Below, piece by piece: positions 35,567 through 45,064 of a stretch of 64,000 nt of DNA. The stretch comes from Aliivibrio_A kagoshimensis (GTDB lineage Bacteria; Pseudomonadota; Gammaproteobacteria; Enterobacterales; Vibrionaceae). The stretch spans positions 62,001 through 126,000 of the forward strand of contig NZ_JAKJSQ010000002.1 in NCBI RefSeq assembly GCF_050337105.1, given 5' to 3'. The first letter of the stretch is position 1. Every line of letters starts with the position of its first letter. The position numbers and the translations under genes were made by a program. The notes beneath the pieces were generated by a model, which worked only from the letters and a program-made list of their open reading frames with translations, ran no database searches and was not told the origin of the DNA.

Positions 35567-36515
35567 TCCACTGCTTCCTTACGAGAGGGTTTGCGATCGC
35601 CCCAATTAAATCAGTAATAATATTGGCGGTTAATACAAAGCTCGCCACGGCAAGTACACCCGCTTGAATAGAGACATAATCTTGATTGCCGATGGCATTG
35701 AGCAACCAGCGTCCAATTCCTGGCCAGTTAAAGATTGACTCTGTCATCATCGCTGCTGTTAACATGCCAGACATTTGAATACCTAATTTAGGAATAATAG
35801 GAGGTAGAGAGTTCCTGATCACATGACGGACAATGATCTCATATTTTGACAATCCTCGTGTCTGTGCTGCTTTGATGTAGTTCTGAGTAATGACATTTGC
35901 CACTGAAACTCGCATCTGTCTGATGACTTCAGTCATTGGTGCTAACGCAAGCACTACGGTAGGTAAAATAAGGTGGTTGACCACATCGACTAAGATGTAA
36001 CCTCGATTAGGATCGTTAAGTAGAAGTGTATCGATAATGGTAAAGCCTGTTTTTGCTTCAACTTCATACAACAAACTGTATTGACCAGAAACCGGTAACC
36101 AGCCTAAACGTAAAGAGAAGAACATAATGGAAAGTAGCGCAATCCAAAACAGCGGCATTGAGTAACCCATTAAAGCGGTTGACGAGATGATGGTATCAAT
36201 TGGGCGGCCACGCTTCATTCCTGCAATAGTGCCAAGGGGGATGCCAATTATTAAGGACAATATAGAAGCGAAAAAACAGAGTTCTAGAGTGGCTGGGAAG
36301 ACTTTGGCAACCTCATCAATAACGGATAAGCCTTGGTGATTGACGCCAAAGTTACCGTTAATAATCTGCGCTAGGTATTGTAACCAACCGGACCAAAAAT
36401 CCATATGAGCCCAAGTCGTTGTTGGCTCTAAACGCACCAAACCATAACCAATTAAGGTCAAGATGGTTAACGTGATGATAAATAGATTGAGCCTTCGAAT
36501 AGTATATATAAACAT
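35556..36515 (-). CDS. sapB: Peptide ABC transporter permease SapB
   Basis: A 319-residue DppB-type permease with six membrane helices; the EAA loop is 'AAQTRGLSKYEIIVRHVIRN' and 'RNSLPPIIPKLGIQMSGM' follows. It starts 3 bases after sapA and overlaps sapC by 11 bases, so the order sapA-B-C-D-F is tightly coupled. Confidence 0.88.
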   Translation of the reverse strand: MFIYTIRRLNLFIITLTILTLIGYGLVRLEPTTTWAHMDFWSGWLQYLAQIINGNFGVNHQGLSVIDEVAKVFPATLELCFFASILSLIIGIPLGTIAGMKRGRPIDTIISSTALMGYSMPLFWIALLSIMFFSLRLGWLPVSGQYSLLYEVEAKTGFTIIDTLLLNDPNRGYILVDVVNHLILPTVVLALAPMTEVIRQMRVSVANVITQNYIKAAQTRGLSKYEIIVRHVIRNSLPPIIPKLGIQMSGMLTAAMMTESIFNWPGIGRWLLNAIGNQDYVSIQAGVLAVASFVLTANIITDLIGAIANPLVRKQWNAI

Positions 36516-36518
36516 CCG

Positions 36519-38138
36519 CTATTCAGTCCTAGATACTTGGTAGAATGAATTTGAGCCAAATGGGCTAATAGTAAACCCCTGCAGTGAGTGATCATTGGCT
36601 TGATATTGTGCACTATGGGCAATTGGGACAATGGGCATGATATCGTTAAGCAACTGCTGAGCTTCAGTATAGATCTCTTTTCGGTTTCGCATGTTATTCG
36701 CTTCCCTCGCAAGATCAAGCAATTTATCAAATTCAGGGTTACACCACATAGCCGAATTCAATGCGGCTTGTTTGGCATCACAAGATAAAATTGGGCGTAA
36801 AAAGCTATCGGGGTCGCCAGTATTCGCCACCCAGCCAGTTAGAAATAGGTCAATGGCTTTGGTTTGTTGTACCCCTAGACGTGCATAGGTCTCAGCAGTA
36901 ACCAATTGAACCTTAATTCCTATTTTGGCAAGATCACTTTGAATTAGCTCAGCGGTTTTTCTTGGACTAGGGTTATACGGTTTTGAAATGGATGGCACCC
37001 ATAACGTCAAGCTCAATCCATCTTGATACCCAGCATCATTTAACAGCGATTGTGCTTGCTGGCGATTGAACGCTATCTGGATACTCTCTTCACTGTATGC
37101 CCATGAGGTTGGCGGCAGAATGGTTTTTGCTTCAACGCCCGTTTTGTAATAGACGGTATGCAGAATATTGTTACGATCAATAGCAAAGTTAATGGCTTGA
37201 CGAACACGCAAATCTGCCAGAGAAGGATTGGAGTGATTGACTGCTATATAGGAGATGTTCATGGCAGTTTGAACATGCAAAGTAATGTGTTTCGCTTGAG
37301 TTAACGCTGGAATTTGACTGGCGGCTGGAGAGGACATTACATCACACTCATCGCGCAGAAGCTTCGCGAGCGATCCTGTACCTCGTGCTGATATATCAAA
37401 CACCACTTGGTCCATTTTTGGTTCGCCTTTCCAATAGGCAGTGTGCTTTTTCAATCGAATAAGATCATCTGGTTGATAATCATCAAGATAAAAAGCGCCC
37501 GTGCCTACAGGCTGAGAATCAATGAGCTCAGGGGTGTTATTGTCGAGGAGTTGTTGACCATATTCGGCGGAGTGAATAACGGAAAAACCGGTCGCTAAAG
37601 AGGATAGAAAAGTGATGTCTGAGTGATAGAGCTTAAATTCAACCTCCATCTCGGAGATTGCAGTGACTGATTTGACCAAGTTAAAAAAGTTGATGCCGGT
37701 AAACCACGGGTAGTAACCATTGTTGACTTGGTGGTAAGGGTGGTTGGGATCAATCAATCGTTGAAAACTAAACGCCACATCGTCAGCGTTCAAAGTCCGT
37801 GTTGGTGTGAACCATTCTGTGGTCTGAAAGGCGATGTTGGGACGTAGAGTAAAGGTAAACGTGGTGCCCTCTTTATCTACAGACCAACGTCGAACCAAGC
37901 TAGGTCTGGGCACATGGACTAATGGATCGAATTCAAGCAGGCGATCGAAAATTTGTGGACCAATGGTATCCACAATCAAACCACCTTGACTAAGCTGGGG
38001 ATTAAAAGAGGTTGGACTACCTAAACCGCAATAAATAAAACCGTGCTGTTTTACTTGGGCGTTCTCTACTGTGTCATTGCAACCGAAGAGAGTTAAAATG
38101 CTAAAAAAGATAGCAAGTAAACGTGTCATAGTATGCAT
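36519..38138 (-). CDS. sapA: Peptide ABC transporter substrate-binding protein SapA (lipoprotein-like)
   Basis: A 539-residue SBP_bac_5 solute-binding protein. The N-terminus ('MTRLLAIFFSILTLFGC') ends in a lipobox LFGC, Cys at residue 20, so it is probably a membrane-anchored lipoprotein rather than freely periplasmic. The oligopeptide-binding fold is seen in 'LADLRVRQAINFAIDRNNIL' and 'FLTGWVANTGDPDSFL'. First gene of sapABCDF, 65 bases downstream of pspF in the same direction. Start at 38138 or 38129. Confidence 0.87.
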   Translation of the reverse strand: MHTMTRLLAIFFSILTLFGCNDTVENAQVKQHGFIYCGLGSPTSFNPQLSQGGLIVDTIGPQIFDRLLEFDPLVHVPRPSLVRRWSVDKEGTTFTFTLRPNIAFQTTEWFTPTRTLNADDVAFSFQRLIDPNHPYHQVNNGYYPWFTGINFFNLVKSVTAISEMEVEFKLYHSDITFLSSLATGFSVIHSAEYGQQLLDNNTPELIDSQPVGTGAFYLDDYQPDDLIRLKKHTAYWKGEPKMDQVVFDISARGTGSLAKLLRDECDVMSSPAASQIPALTQAKHITLHVQTAMNISYIAVNHSNPSLADLRVRQAINFAIDRNNILHTVYYKTGVEAKTILPPTSWAYSEESIQIAFNRQQAQSLLNDAGYQDGLSLTLWVPSISKPYNPSPRKTAELIQSDLAKIGIKVQLVTAETYARLGVQQTKAIDLFLTGWVANTGDPDSFLRPILSCDAKQAALNSAMWCNPEFDKLLDLAREANNMRNRKEIYTEAQQLLNDIMPIVPIAHSAQYQANDHSLQGFTISPFGSNSFYQVSRTE

Positions 38139-38203
38139 AACAGTGGCTTATGAATGAAAACAAGTCTTTTAATTTTAACACTATTCCTCAATTGCTACCA
38201 CTA

Positions 38204-39211
38204 TCACTTTTCTAAGTCACCCTCAAAGGCATGTTTACGCAGCATGCCGCGCAGTTGGTGGTAACTTAACCCGAGTGAGTCTGCGGCTTTTCTCTGGTTA
38301 AATTGCGACGTTTTCATTGCTAATTCCAACAAAGATTTCTCCTGCTCATGTTGCCAAGTTTTGAAATTCATCGGTAGGGTAGGAAGTTCAGTTTTATTAC
38401 TGATTTGTTCGTCTTTCTCTTCTTTTGGCGTATCAGTCCAAGCTGTGGCAAAAGGGTCAAGATAAATAGTATCTACTTCCATATCTTCAACACCATGATG
38501 AAATACAGAACGTTCAATGACATTTTTTAACTCACGGATGTTACCTGGCCAAGCGTAACTGGCTAACACCGCTTTTGCATGCACAGAAAAACCGGGAAAG
38601 TACGTTAAACCGATCTCTTGACACATTTTGATAGCGTAGTGCTCTGCCAGTAGCAGGATATCTCCCTCTCGATGACGGAGTGGAGGAAGATGAATCACAT
38701 CAAACGCGAGGCGATCCAATAGATCGGCTCTGAATTTACCTTGTTCAATCAGCTGGTGGAGGTCGGTATTTGTGGCGCAAATCAAGCGAACATCAGACGT
38801 TTGAGTTTTAGAGCCACCCACTCGTTCATACTCACCATACTCAATAACTCGAAGCAGTTTTTCTTGAACGCCGACGGGGGCAGTGGCTAACTCGTCCAAA
38901 AATAGCGTTCCACCTTCAGCACGTTCAAAGCGGCCTTGGTGCCTATTCTTGGCGCCGGTAAATGACCCGGACTCATGACCAAACAGTTCGGAATCAATGA
39001 CCCCTTCACCCAGTGCGGCACAATTAAGAGAAATCAGCGACTGATTCCATCTTTTTGACAGATAGTGTAAACGTTTTGCGATAAGCTCTTTACCTGTACC
39101 GCGCTCCCCTAAGATTAAGATAGGACGGTCAATTGCAGCCAATCGCGAGGTTTGATCTAATACAGAAAGAAATGATTCTGATTCGCCAATTAGTGCTTCT
39201 GGTTTTCTCAT
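38204..39211 (-). CDS. pspF: Sigma54 activator of phage-shock genes PspF
   Basis: A 335-residue enhancer-binding protein with an AAA+ domain and C-terminal Fis-type helix-turn-helix ('NQRKAADSLGLSYHQLRGML') and no receiver domain, as expected of PspF. Walker A is 'GERGTGKELIAKRLH'. The GAFTGA loop reads GSFTGA here ('ESGSFTGAKNR'). It is divergent from pspA; PspA normally holds PspF inactive. ATG at 39211, GTG 39220 possible. Confidence 0.9.
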   Translation of the reverse strand: MRKPEALIGESESFLSVLDQTSRLAAIDRPILILGERGTGKELIAKRLHYLSKRWNQSLISLNCAALGEGVIDSELFGHESGSFTGAKNRHQGRFERAEGGTLFLDELATAPVGVQEKLLRVIEYGEYERVGGSKTQTSDVRLICATNTDLHQLIEQGKFRADLLDRLAFDVIHLPPLRHREGDILLLAEHYAIKMCQEIGLTYFPGFSVHAKAVLASYAWPGNIRELKNVIERSVFHHGVEDMEVDTIYLDPFATAWTDTPKEEKDEQISNKTELPTLPMNFKTWQHEQEKSLLELAMKTSQFNQRKAADSLGLSYHQLRGMLRKHAFEGDLEK

Positions 39212-39326
39212 TGATGTCACTCTCTGCAGTTGGTAATTTTCGCCAATAGTTAGTGAAATATATCATATCACAATTAATGATTTTGCTCATGTATATCTAA
39301 CTTGTTGAATTTTAACAATGAAAAAG

Positions 39327-39343
39327 TTGGCATGAAAGGTGTA
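39327..39343 (+). promoter_or_regulatory. Sigma54 promoter of pspABC
   Basis: TTGGCATGAAAGGTGTA: GG at 39329-39330 and GT at 39341-39342 with 10 bases between. The E. coli pspA promoter likewise has GT rather than GC at -12. It lies 57 bases before pspA, opposite the pspF start. Confidence 0.75.
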
Positions 39344-39399
39344 ATAGACACAATAAGAATTACATCATTCAGGTGTAAGTAATAGAGGCAGGACTTATT

Positions 39400-40068
39400 A
39401 TGGGTATATTTTCAAGATTTGCAGATATCGTTAACGCAAACGTCACTTCACTGTTAGACAAAGCAGAAGATCCAGAAAAAATGATTCGCCTAATCATTCA
39501 AGAGATGGAAGATACATTGGTTGAAGTGAGAACATCATCTGCCAAAGCGATTGCAGACAAAAAAGAGCTTGCTCGTAGAATTAATGCGATGCAGTCACAG
39601 TGTGAAGATTGGCAACAGAAAGCCAGTTTAGCCCTAACTAAACAGCGTGAAGACTTGGCTCGATCAGCATTGATAGAGAAGCAAAAATTAACGGATGTTT
39701 TGGGTAGCCTAAATGCTGAGTATACCTTAGTAGATGATACCATTGAGAAATTGACTACCGAGGTCACGGAATTAGAAACTAAATTAAATGAAACTAGAGC
39801 TCGTCAACAAGCGCTGGTGATCCGTCGTCAGGCGGCGGGTAATCGTCATGATGTTCAGCGTCAGCTGCACTCAGGGAAAACAGAAGAAGCGTTAGCAAAA
39901 TTTGAACAATATGAGCGCCGCATTGATGAACTGGACGCCAAAGCAGACAGCTTCTCTGTTGGGAAATCAAAAAGCTTAGATCAAGAGTTTGCTGAACTTA
40001 AAGCGCAAGATGAAATTGAGCAAGAGCTTGAGAAAATGAAGCAGTCTATGGACAACAAACCTCAATAA
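39400..40068 (+). CDS. pspA: Phage shock protein A
   Basis: A 222-residue PspA, an ESCRT-III-like coiled-coil protein that binds stressed inner membrane and inhibits PspF. It is almost entirely helical; the N-terminal amphipathic 'MGIFSRFADIVNANVTSLLD' starts the family pattern and 'EDPEKMIRLIIQEMEDTLVE' follows. Length equals E. coli PspA (222). ATG behind AGGCAGG. First gene of pspABC. Confidence 0.95.
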   Translation: MGIFSRFADIVNANVTSLLDKAEDPEKMIRLIIQEMEDTLVEVRTSSAKAIADKKELARRINAMQSQCEDWQQKASLALTKQREDLARSALIEKQKLTDVLGSLNAEYTLVDDTIEKLTTEVTELETKLNETRARQQALVIRRQAAGNRHDVQRQLHSGKTEEALAKFEQYERRIDELDAKADSFSVGKSKSLDQEFAELKAQDEIEQELEKMKQSMDNKPQ

Positions 40069-40091
40069 CTGATTGATAAAAGGAGTCCTAA

Positions 40092-40319
40092 ATGGGCACA
40101 GTATTCATTGGCATTCCACTGATCATATTTATGGGGTTAGTGGCTCCGCTTTGGTTATTTCTTCATTACCGAAGTAAGCGTCAAACAGGTCAAGGTTTAA
40201 ATAGCGAAGATATTGAACGTTTACAAGCGTTGGCAAATAAAGCAGAGCAGATGCAGTCGAGAGTAGAAACATTAGAAAGAATTCTCGATGCAGAAGCTCC
40301 AGATTGGAGGCGGTCTTAA
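40092..40319 (+). CDS. pspB: Phage shock protein B
   Basis: A 75-residue PspB: one N-terminal membrane helix ('TVFIGIPLIIFMGLVAPLWL') and a cytoplasmic coiled coil ('DIERLQALANKAEQMQSRVE', then LERILD). It works with PspC to relieve PspA inhibition of PspF. 23 bases after pspA; its stop is immediately followed by the pspC start. Confidence 0.93.
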   Translation: MGTVFIGIPLIIFMGLVAPLWLFLHYRSKRQTGQGLNSEDIERLQALANKAEQMQSRVETLERILDAEAPDWRRS

Positions 40320-40703
40320 ATGAGCAGAGAACTGTATCGAGATCCTGACAACGGAAAAATCGGTGGTGTTTGTGCCGGAATTGCCACCTTTTTTGGTGCT
40401 GAAATATGGGTGGTGAGAATTCTCGTCGTATCAGCCTTTTTATTAGGTGGTGGGTTATTGGTTGTGATGGCTTATATGGCCGCGTATCTCTTTTTAGATA
40501 AAATGCCCTACGAGAAGAGAAGCCAGCATCATTTTAGTGACCATAAAGTGAAAAACAAACCCTGGCAAGCAGGGCAATCACCGAGCAACTTGACCAAACA
40601 ATTAAATAATGAGTTTGATCAGATGGAGTCAAAATTGAGAAAGATGGAGGCGTATGTCACCTCAAGTTCATTTAAGGTGAATCGAGAGTTTAAGAACCTT
40701 TAA
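40320..40703 (+). CDS. pspC: Phage shock protein C
   Basis: A 127-residue PspC. The PspC domain 'RELYRDPDNGKIGGVCAGIA' and the following glycine-rich membrane segment ('AFLLGGGLLVVMAYMAAYLF') are clear, with a C-terminal coiled coil ('LNNEFDQMESKLRKMEAYV'). It senses envelope stress at the inner membrane. Its ATG directly abuts the pspB stop. Confidence 0.93.
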   Translation: MSRELYRDPDNGKIGGVCAGIATFFGAEIWVVRILVVSAFLLGGGLLVVMAYMAAYLFLDKMPYEKRSQHHFSDHKVKNKPWQAGQSPSNLTKQLNNEFDQMESKLRKMEAYVTSSSFKVNREFKNL

Positions 40704-40772
40704 TACAAACAGTGAGCCATAAGCTACGCTTTACGTATAATAAAGAGTTAAAAAACAAGTAATAGGAAGTCT

Positions 40773-42170
40773 ATGAGCGATATTAAGAGTGAAGTAAATA
40801 AGTGGGTCCACCGAGGAATGGACCGTCATATACGATTGGCGGTTACTGGTCTATCGCGTGCTGGTAAAACTGCGTTTATTACCTCATTGGTGAATCAACT
40901 GCTTCACTCTGCAACCAACCCTAGATTGCCATTGCTCTCTGTGGTGAGGGATGGGCGTTTGTATGGTGCAAAACGTGTCCCTCAAACCAATTTATCAATC
41001 CCAAGGTTTGCCTATGATGATGGCATGTCATCATTGCTTTCAACTCCACCTCAATGGCCGGAGCCTACCGAAGATGTCAGTGTTATTCGTTTAGCACTGC
41101 GCCATAAGCAGAAAAAAGGGCCGTTACGATTACTGAAAGAGTCGGCGACCACTTACCTAGATATTGTCGATTACCCAGGAGAGTGGTTGCTTGATTTGCC
41201 TCTGCTTGAGCTCGACTATCTCAGTTGGTCACGACAGCAGACTAAGATGATTCATGGTAAAAGAGAGCAATTAGCGAAAGAGTGGATGGCTCTTGCTGAA
41301 GAGTTTGACCCGTTTGCTCTGGCTGATGAGAATCAATTAGCGAAAATAGCCAACAAATTTACTGATTTTTTGCACCAATGCAAAGAGCAACAAGGACTCC
41401 ACTGGGTACAACCAGGACGATTTGTACTACCTGGTGAATTGGCAGGGGCACCGGTTCTGCAATTCTTCCCCTTTATGTGGTTTGAGAAATACAGTGAAGA
41501 GGATCTTAAAAAAGCCCGCCCCGATTCAAACATAGCAATGTTGCAAAAGCGCTATGAGTATTATCAACAGCATGTGGTTAAGAAGTTCTTCAAAGAGCAC
41601 TTTTCAAAATTTGATCGTCAAATCGTTCTTATCGACTGCTTGCAACCATTAAACGCGGGGCCGGAATCCTTTAATGATATGCGACAAGCAGTCGAGCAGT
41701 TAATGCAGAGCTTTAAATATGGCAGTAACTCTATGTTGAAGCGTCTGTTTGCTCCACATATTGACCGAGTTCTGTTCGCGGCGACCAAAGCGGATCATGT
41801 TACCCCAGAACAACACCCTAATATGGTGTCTCTACTGCAGCAGCTTATTCATGAAGCATGGCAATCGGCTGCGTATGAAGGGGTAGCGATGGAGTGCATG
41901 AGTATCGCTTCCATTCAAGCCACTACACCTGGTTTTGTCTCTTCCGATGGGGAGAGCGTACCAGCGTTAACGGGACATGATGTTAATGGCCAAAGTATGA
42001 CCATGTTCCCCGGAGAGGTGCCTAAGCGCCTGCCGACAGGAGATTTTTGGCAAGAAGGTCATTTTGACTTTGTTAACTTTAGGCCTCTACCTAATGAAGC
42101 CGATGTACCACTGCCCCATATCAGGATGGATAAAGCACTTGAATTTTTATTGGGAGACAAGTTTCAATGA
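40773..42170 (+). CDS. ycjX: YcjX family P-loop NTPase
   Basis: A 465-residue GTPase-like protein with N-terminal 'GLSRAGKTAFITSLVNQLLH' (P-loop) and 'TYLDIVDYPGEWLLDLPLLE' as a switch/Walker B region. It is induced with psp genes in E. coli; function is unclear. The stop overlaps the ycjF start by 4 bases. Confidence 0.9.
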   Translation: MSDIKSEVNKWVHRGMDRHIRLAVTGLSRAGKTAFITSLVNQLLHSATNPRLPLLSVVRDGRLYGAKRVPQTNLSIPRFAYDDGMSSLLSTPPQWPEPTEDVSVIRLALRHKQKKGPLRLLKESATTYLDIVDYPGEWLLDLPLLELDYLSWSRQQTKMIHGKREQLAKEWMALAEEFDPFALADENQLAKIANKFTDFLHQCKEQQGLHWVQPGRFVLPGELAGAPVLQFFPFMWFEKYSEEDLKKARPDSNIAMLQKRYEYYQQHVVKKFFKEHFSKFDRQIVLIDCLQPLNAGPESFNDMRQAVEQLMQSFKYGSNSMLKRLFAPHIDRVLFAATKADHVTPEQHPNMVSLLQQLIHEAWQSAAYEGVAMECMSIASIQATTPGFVSSDGESVPALTGHDVNGQSMTMFPGEVPKRLPTGDFWQEGHFDFVNFRPLPNEADVPLPHIRMDKALEFLLGDKFQ

Positions 42171-43210
42171 GTGAGTTGAAAAAGAAAAAGGTGTTTTCAG
42201 AACAAGCCATTGAGTCAGAGTATTTGGAAGAAGAACAACCCAAAGAGGCGCTTAATCCTCAACGGTTGTTTGATGAGAAAGAGGTTTTTTTACCCAAAGA
42301 GAGTGTGGCAGAACCTGAAAGTGATGCAGAAAAAAGCTTAAGCGAAGCGCTTGCGGCCACATCAAAAAAAAGCAGTAAAGGCATTAAAACGCTGATTGGA
42401 GGCTTTATTGGTTTAACAGCATGGCAATCCATCGATCAAGTTTATCAAGCGTGGGTGACTCAAGATTGGCTGGCGTTGGGTTGGTCTGGGTTGTTGGTGT
42501 TGGTCGCAAGCCTAGGTATTTCCGCCCTCGGTAGAGAGTGGTTGATTTTGCGCAAGTTAAAGAACCGTATGACTGAACAGCAAGTGGCAAGCCAATTGAT
42601 TGAAGCTAATGGAATAGGCAAAGGGCGTCAGTTTTGTACTGCGTTAGCGAACAGCAGCAATATTACGAGTGAAAACAGTGGTTATGATAGTTGGCTAAAT
42701 GCACTCGCAGCAACACACAATGATGCGGAAGTTTTGCAGTTGTACGACAATATGGTGGTATCCCAGCAAGATAAACAGGCGAAAAAATTAGTCTCTAAAT
42801 ACGCCAGTGAAGCGGCACTGATGGTTGCCGTCAGTCCGTTAGCGGTTGTTGATATGCTATTGGTGGCATGGAGGAGCTTTACGCTTGTCGAAAAAGTATC
42901 ACGAATTTATGGTGTGGAGCTGGGATATTTTTCTCGTATTAAACTGTTTAAGCTGGTTATCACTAATATGGCGATTGTAGGAGCCTCTGAGGTTGTGGCT
43001 GATGTGGGCATGGATGTGTTATCCATGGATCTTACTGCAAGGCTGTCTACGCGGGCAGCACAAGGTGTCGGAGTAGGCTTATTAACGGCGAGATTGGGAC
43101 TCAAAGCGATGGCGTTGATGCGGCCACTACCATGGAGAGAAGGTGATGCTCCAAAATTGAGTGAATTAAGAAAAAACCTGCTATTACAGCTAGGTCCTAA
43201 AAAAGAGTGA
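42167..43210 (+). CDS. ycjF: YcjF family membrane protein (DUF697)
   Basis: A 347-residue protein with a charged N-terminus, two membrane helices near 72-115, and a C-terminal DUF697 region ('SPLAVVDMLLVAWRSFTLVE' and 'ASEVVADVGMDVLSMDLTAR'). It lies at the end of the psp-ycjXF block and overlaps ycjX by 4 bases, so they are translated together. Function unknown, probably membrane stress related. Confidence 0.88.
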   Translation: MSELKKKKVFSEQAIESEYLEEEQPKEALNPQRLFDEKEVFLPKESVAEPESDAEKSLSEALAATSKKSSKGIKTLIGGFIGLTAWQSIDQVYQAWVTQDWLALGWSGLLVLVASLGISALGREWLILRKLKNRMTEQQVASQLIEANGIGKGRQFCTALANSSNITSENSGYDSWLNALAATHNDAEVLQLYDNMVVSQQDKQAKKLVSKYASEAALMVAVSPLAVVDMLLVAWRSFTLVEKVSRIYGVELGYFSRIKLFKLVITNMAIVGASEVVADVGMDVLSMDLTARLSTRAAQGVGVGLLTARLGLKAMALMRPLPWREGDAPKLSELRKNLLLQLGPKKE

Positions 43211-43234
43211 TCGAGTCAGAGATAAAGTCTATTA

Positions 43235-44923
43235 TTGATACATATAGGCCTACACGTCACTTTTGAGGATGCAAAAGTATTGTACAACAGTGAATTGAGT
43301 CAATCTTTATTCCCACAGCTTATTATAAAAGATCAGCATATCTTTTATTGTAATCCTGCATTTCTTGAGATGACAGGTTATAACAAAGACGAACTGATAG
43401 GCTGTGCTGCAGAAAATCTATTTTCTGAACTGGAAAATGTGGAAGAGTTTCTCTTACAATTACACATAACCAATAATACAGCATCAACCAAGATCTTTGA
43501 TTATAACCACTTTTCACTTCCCGTTAAAATTCAAGTAAAATCGGCAGAAAACCCGCACGATCTTTTAGTCGGTTTTCATCTGATTAATAACAAATCGCAT
43601 GATGTCATCGCTAATATGCCTAATGGCTGGGCATTGCGATCTCGAGTTGACTATTTGTTAGCGGATGCGCCAATTAAAAAGAAGATGAATAATATCGCAT
43701 TACTGGTGATCGATATTGATAACTTCTCATCACTGAACTATCGATATAGCTTTAAGGCAGGGGATCATTACCTTGAACGAGTAGGGGCCGTTTTACAACA
43801 ATCGATTTCATATCATGGTTTTGCTGTTAGATTCAGTAACGCTAAATATGGTGTGCTTATTGAGGCTGATAATGAGATCACTGAAGAGATATTTTATCAA
43901 CGGATTAAATATGTCAGCGACCTTATTATTAAAGCATCGAAGAGAGCTATTGATGTGGGAGATGGGGTCACTGTTCAAAAGCACTTCAGCATTGGAGTGA
44001 GCCAACCATTAAGCCGATATGGCAGTTATCACGAAATGGAACTAGCCGCTGAAACGGCGATGCTTGAAGCTAAAAAAGTGTGCAATACCTCAATTGTTTA
44101 CTCAAAGTCTGAAGCAAGTGTGCAGATGGTGAATGAGAAGCTTATTATCGAAGAGCTTCCTAAAGCGATTGAAACTAACTCTATCCAAATTTTTTATCAA
44201 CCTCAATATGACATAGAAAGTGGTGAGTTAACTGCTTTCGAAGCCCTGTCACGATGGGCACTACCTGAGTTAGGCCCGATTGCACCAGATCTTTTCGTCG
44301 GTATCGCTGAAAAAATTGGGCTGCATTATGATTTTGATTTTTGGGTGTTTTCTCAAGTCTGCACGCAAATTTCTAGCTGGTTAAGTCACGCTATTATTCC
44401 TGTCAAAATAGCAGTAAATGTGTCATTGAAATCGTTGGAAATGGACAGTTTTATTCCGAGACTACAATCGTTGTTGTCAGAGTTTGATTTCCCACTGCAC
44501 CTGATTGAGATTGAGATGACGGAAACAGGCTCTATCAGCAATATTTCTCAGTTTAGAACCAATATTTGTAATCTTAGTGATTTGGGTATCAGCATCGCTG
44601 TGGACGATTTTGGTACAGGCTATTCGTCACTGAACTTGATTCGTGAATTTCACCCCTCATTCAGTAAGTTGAAAATTGATAGAGCGCTTATTATGAATAT
44701 AGAAACCAATGAGACTGAGTTGGAATTTATTAAACATATTGTCAAATTAGGGGAGTTATTTGGATTACAAGTACTGGCAGAGGGAATAGAAAAAGTGGAA
44801 CAGCTAACATTACTGAGATCAACAGGGTGTCATTTTGCTCAGGGCTATTACTTCAACAAACCAGTACCCTACGCTGTTGCCGAACAACTATTAATCGCAC
44901 GCAGCATTAAGATAGATAACTAA
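43235..44923 (+). CDS. PAS-GGDEF(degenerate)-EAL c-di-GMP phosphodiesterase
   Basis: A 562-residue soluble signalling protein. A PAS domain at about 28-85 ('YCNPAFLEMTGYNKDELIGC') is followed by a GGDEF-type domain (about 130-290) whose signature is lost ('SNAKYGVLI' in its place), then a complete EAL domain: 'FEALSRW', 'AVNVSLKSLE', 'IEIEMTETG', 'AVDDFGTGYSSL', 'VLAEGIE', 'QGYYFNKP'. It is therefore likely a phosphodiesterase, the GGDEF part regulatory. The apparent start is a TTG; no ATG precedes the PAS domain in frame, so the exact start is uncertain. Confidence 0.82.
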   Translation: MIHIGLHVTFEDAKVLYNSELSQSLFPQLIIKDQHIFYCNPAFLEMTGYNKDELIGCAAENLFSELENVEEFLLQLHITNNTASTKIFDYNHFSLPVKIQVKSAENPHDLLVGFHLINNKSHDVIANMPNGWALRSRVDYLLADAPIKKKMNNIALLVIDIDNFSSLNYRYSFKAGDHYLERVGAVLQQSISYHGFAVRFSNAKYGVLIEADNEITEEIFYQRIKYVSDLIIKASKRAIDVGDGVTVQKHFSIGVSQPLSRYGSYHEMELAAETAMLEAKKVCNTSIVYSKSEASVQMVNEKLIIEELPKAIETNSIQIFYQPQYDIESGELTAFEALSRWALPELGPIAPDLFVGIAEKIGLHYDFDFWVFSQVCTQISSWLSHAIIPVKIAVNVSLKSLEMDSFIPRLQSLLSEFDFPLHLIEIEMTETGSISNISQFRTNICNLSDLGISIAVDDFGTGYSSLNLIREFHPSFSKLKIDRALIMNIETNETELEFIKHIVKLGELFGLQVLAEGIEKVEQLTLLRSTGCHFAQGYYFNKPVPYAVAEQLLIARSIKIDN

Positions 44924-45064
44924 CACACCCAGACACACTTAATTCCCCCCTTAATTAGCGTCAATTCTTGACTGGCTATGACGACTAACGCACACTAACA
45001 AAGTGTCAACTATTCCTGACACTTATTCATTGTGAAATTGAAGTCATAATTTAAGGAAGATGTC

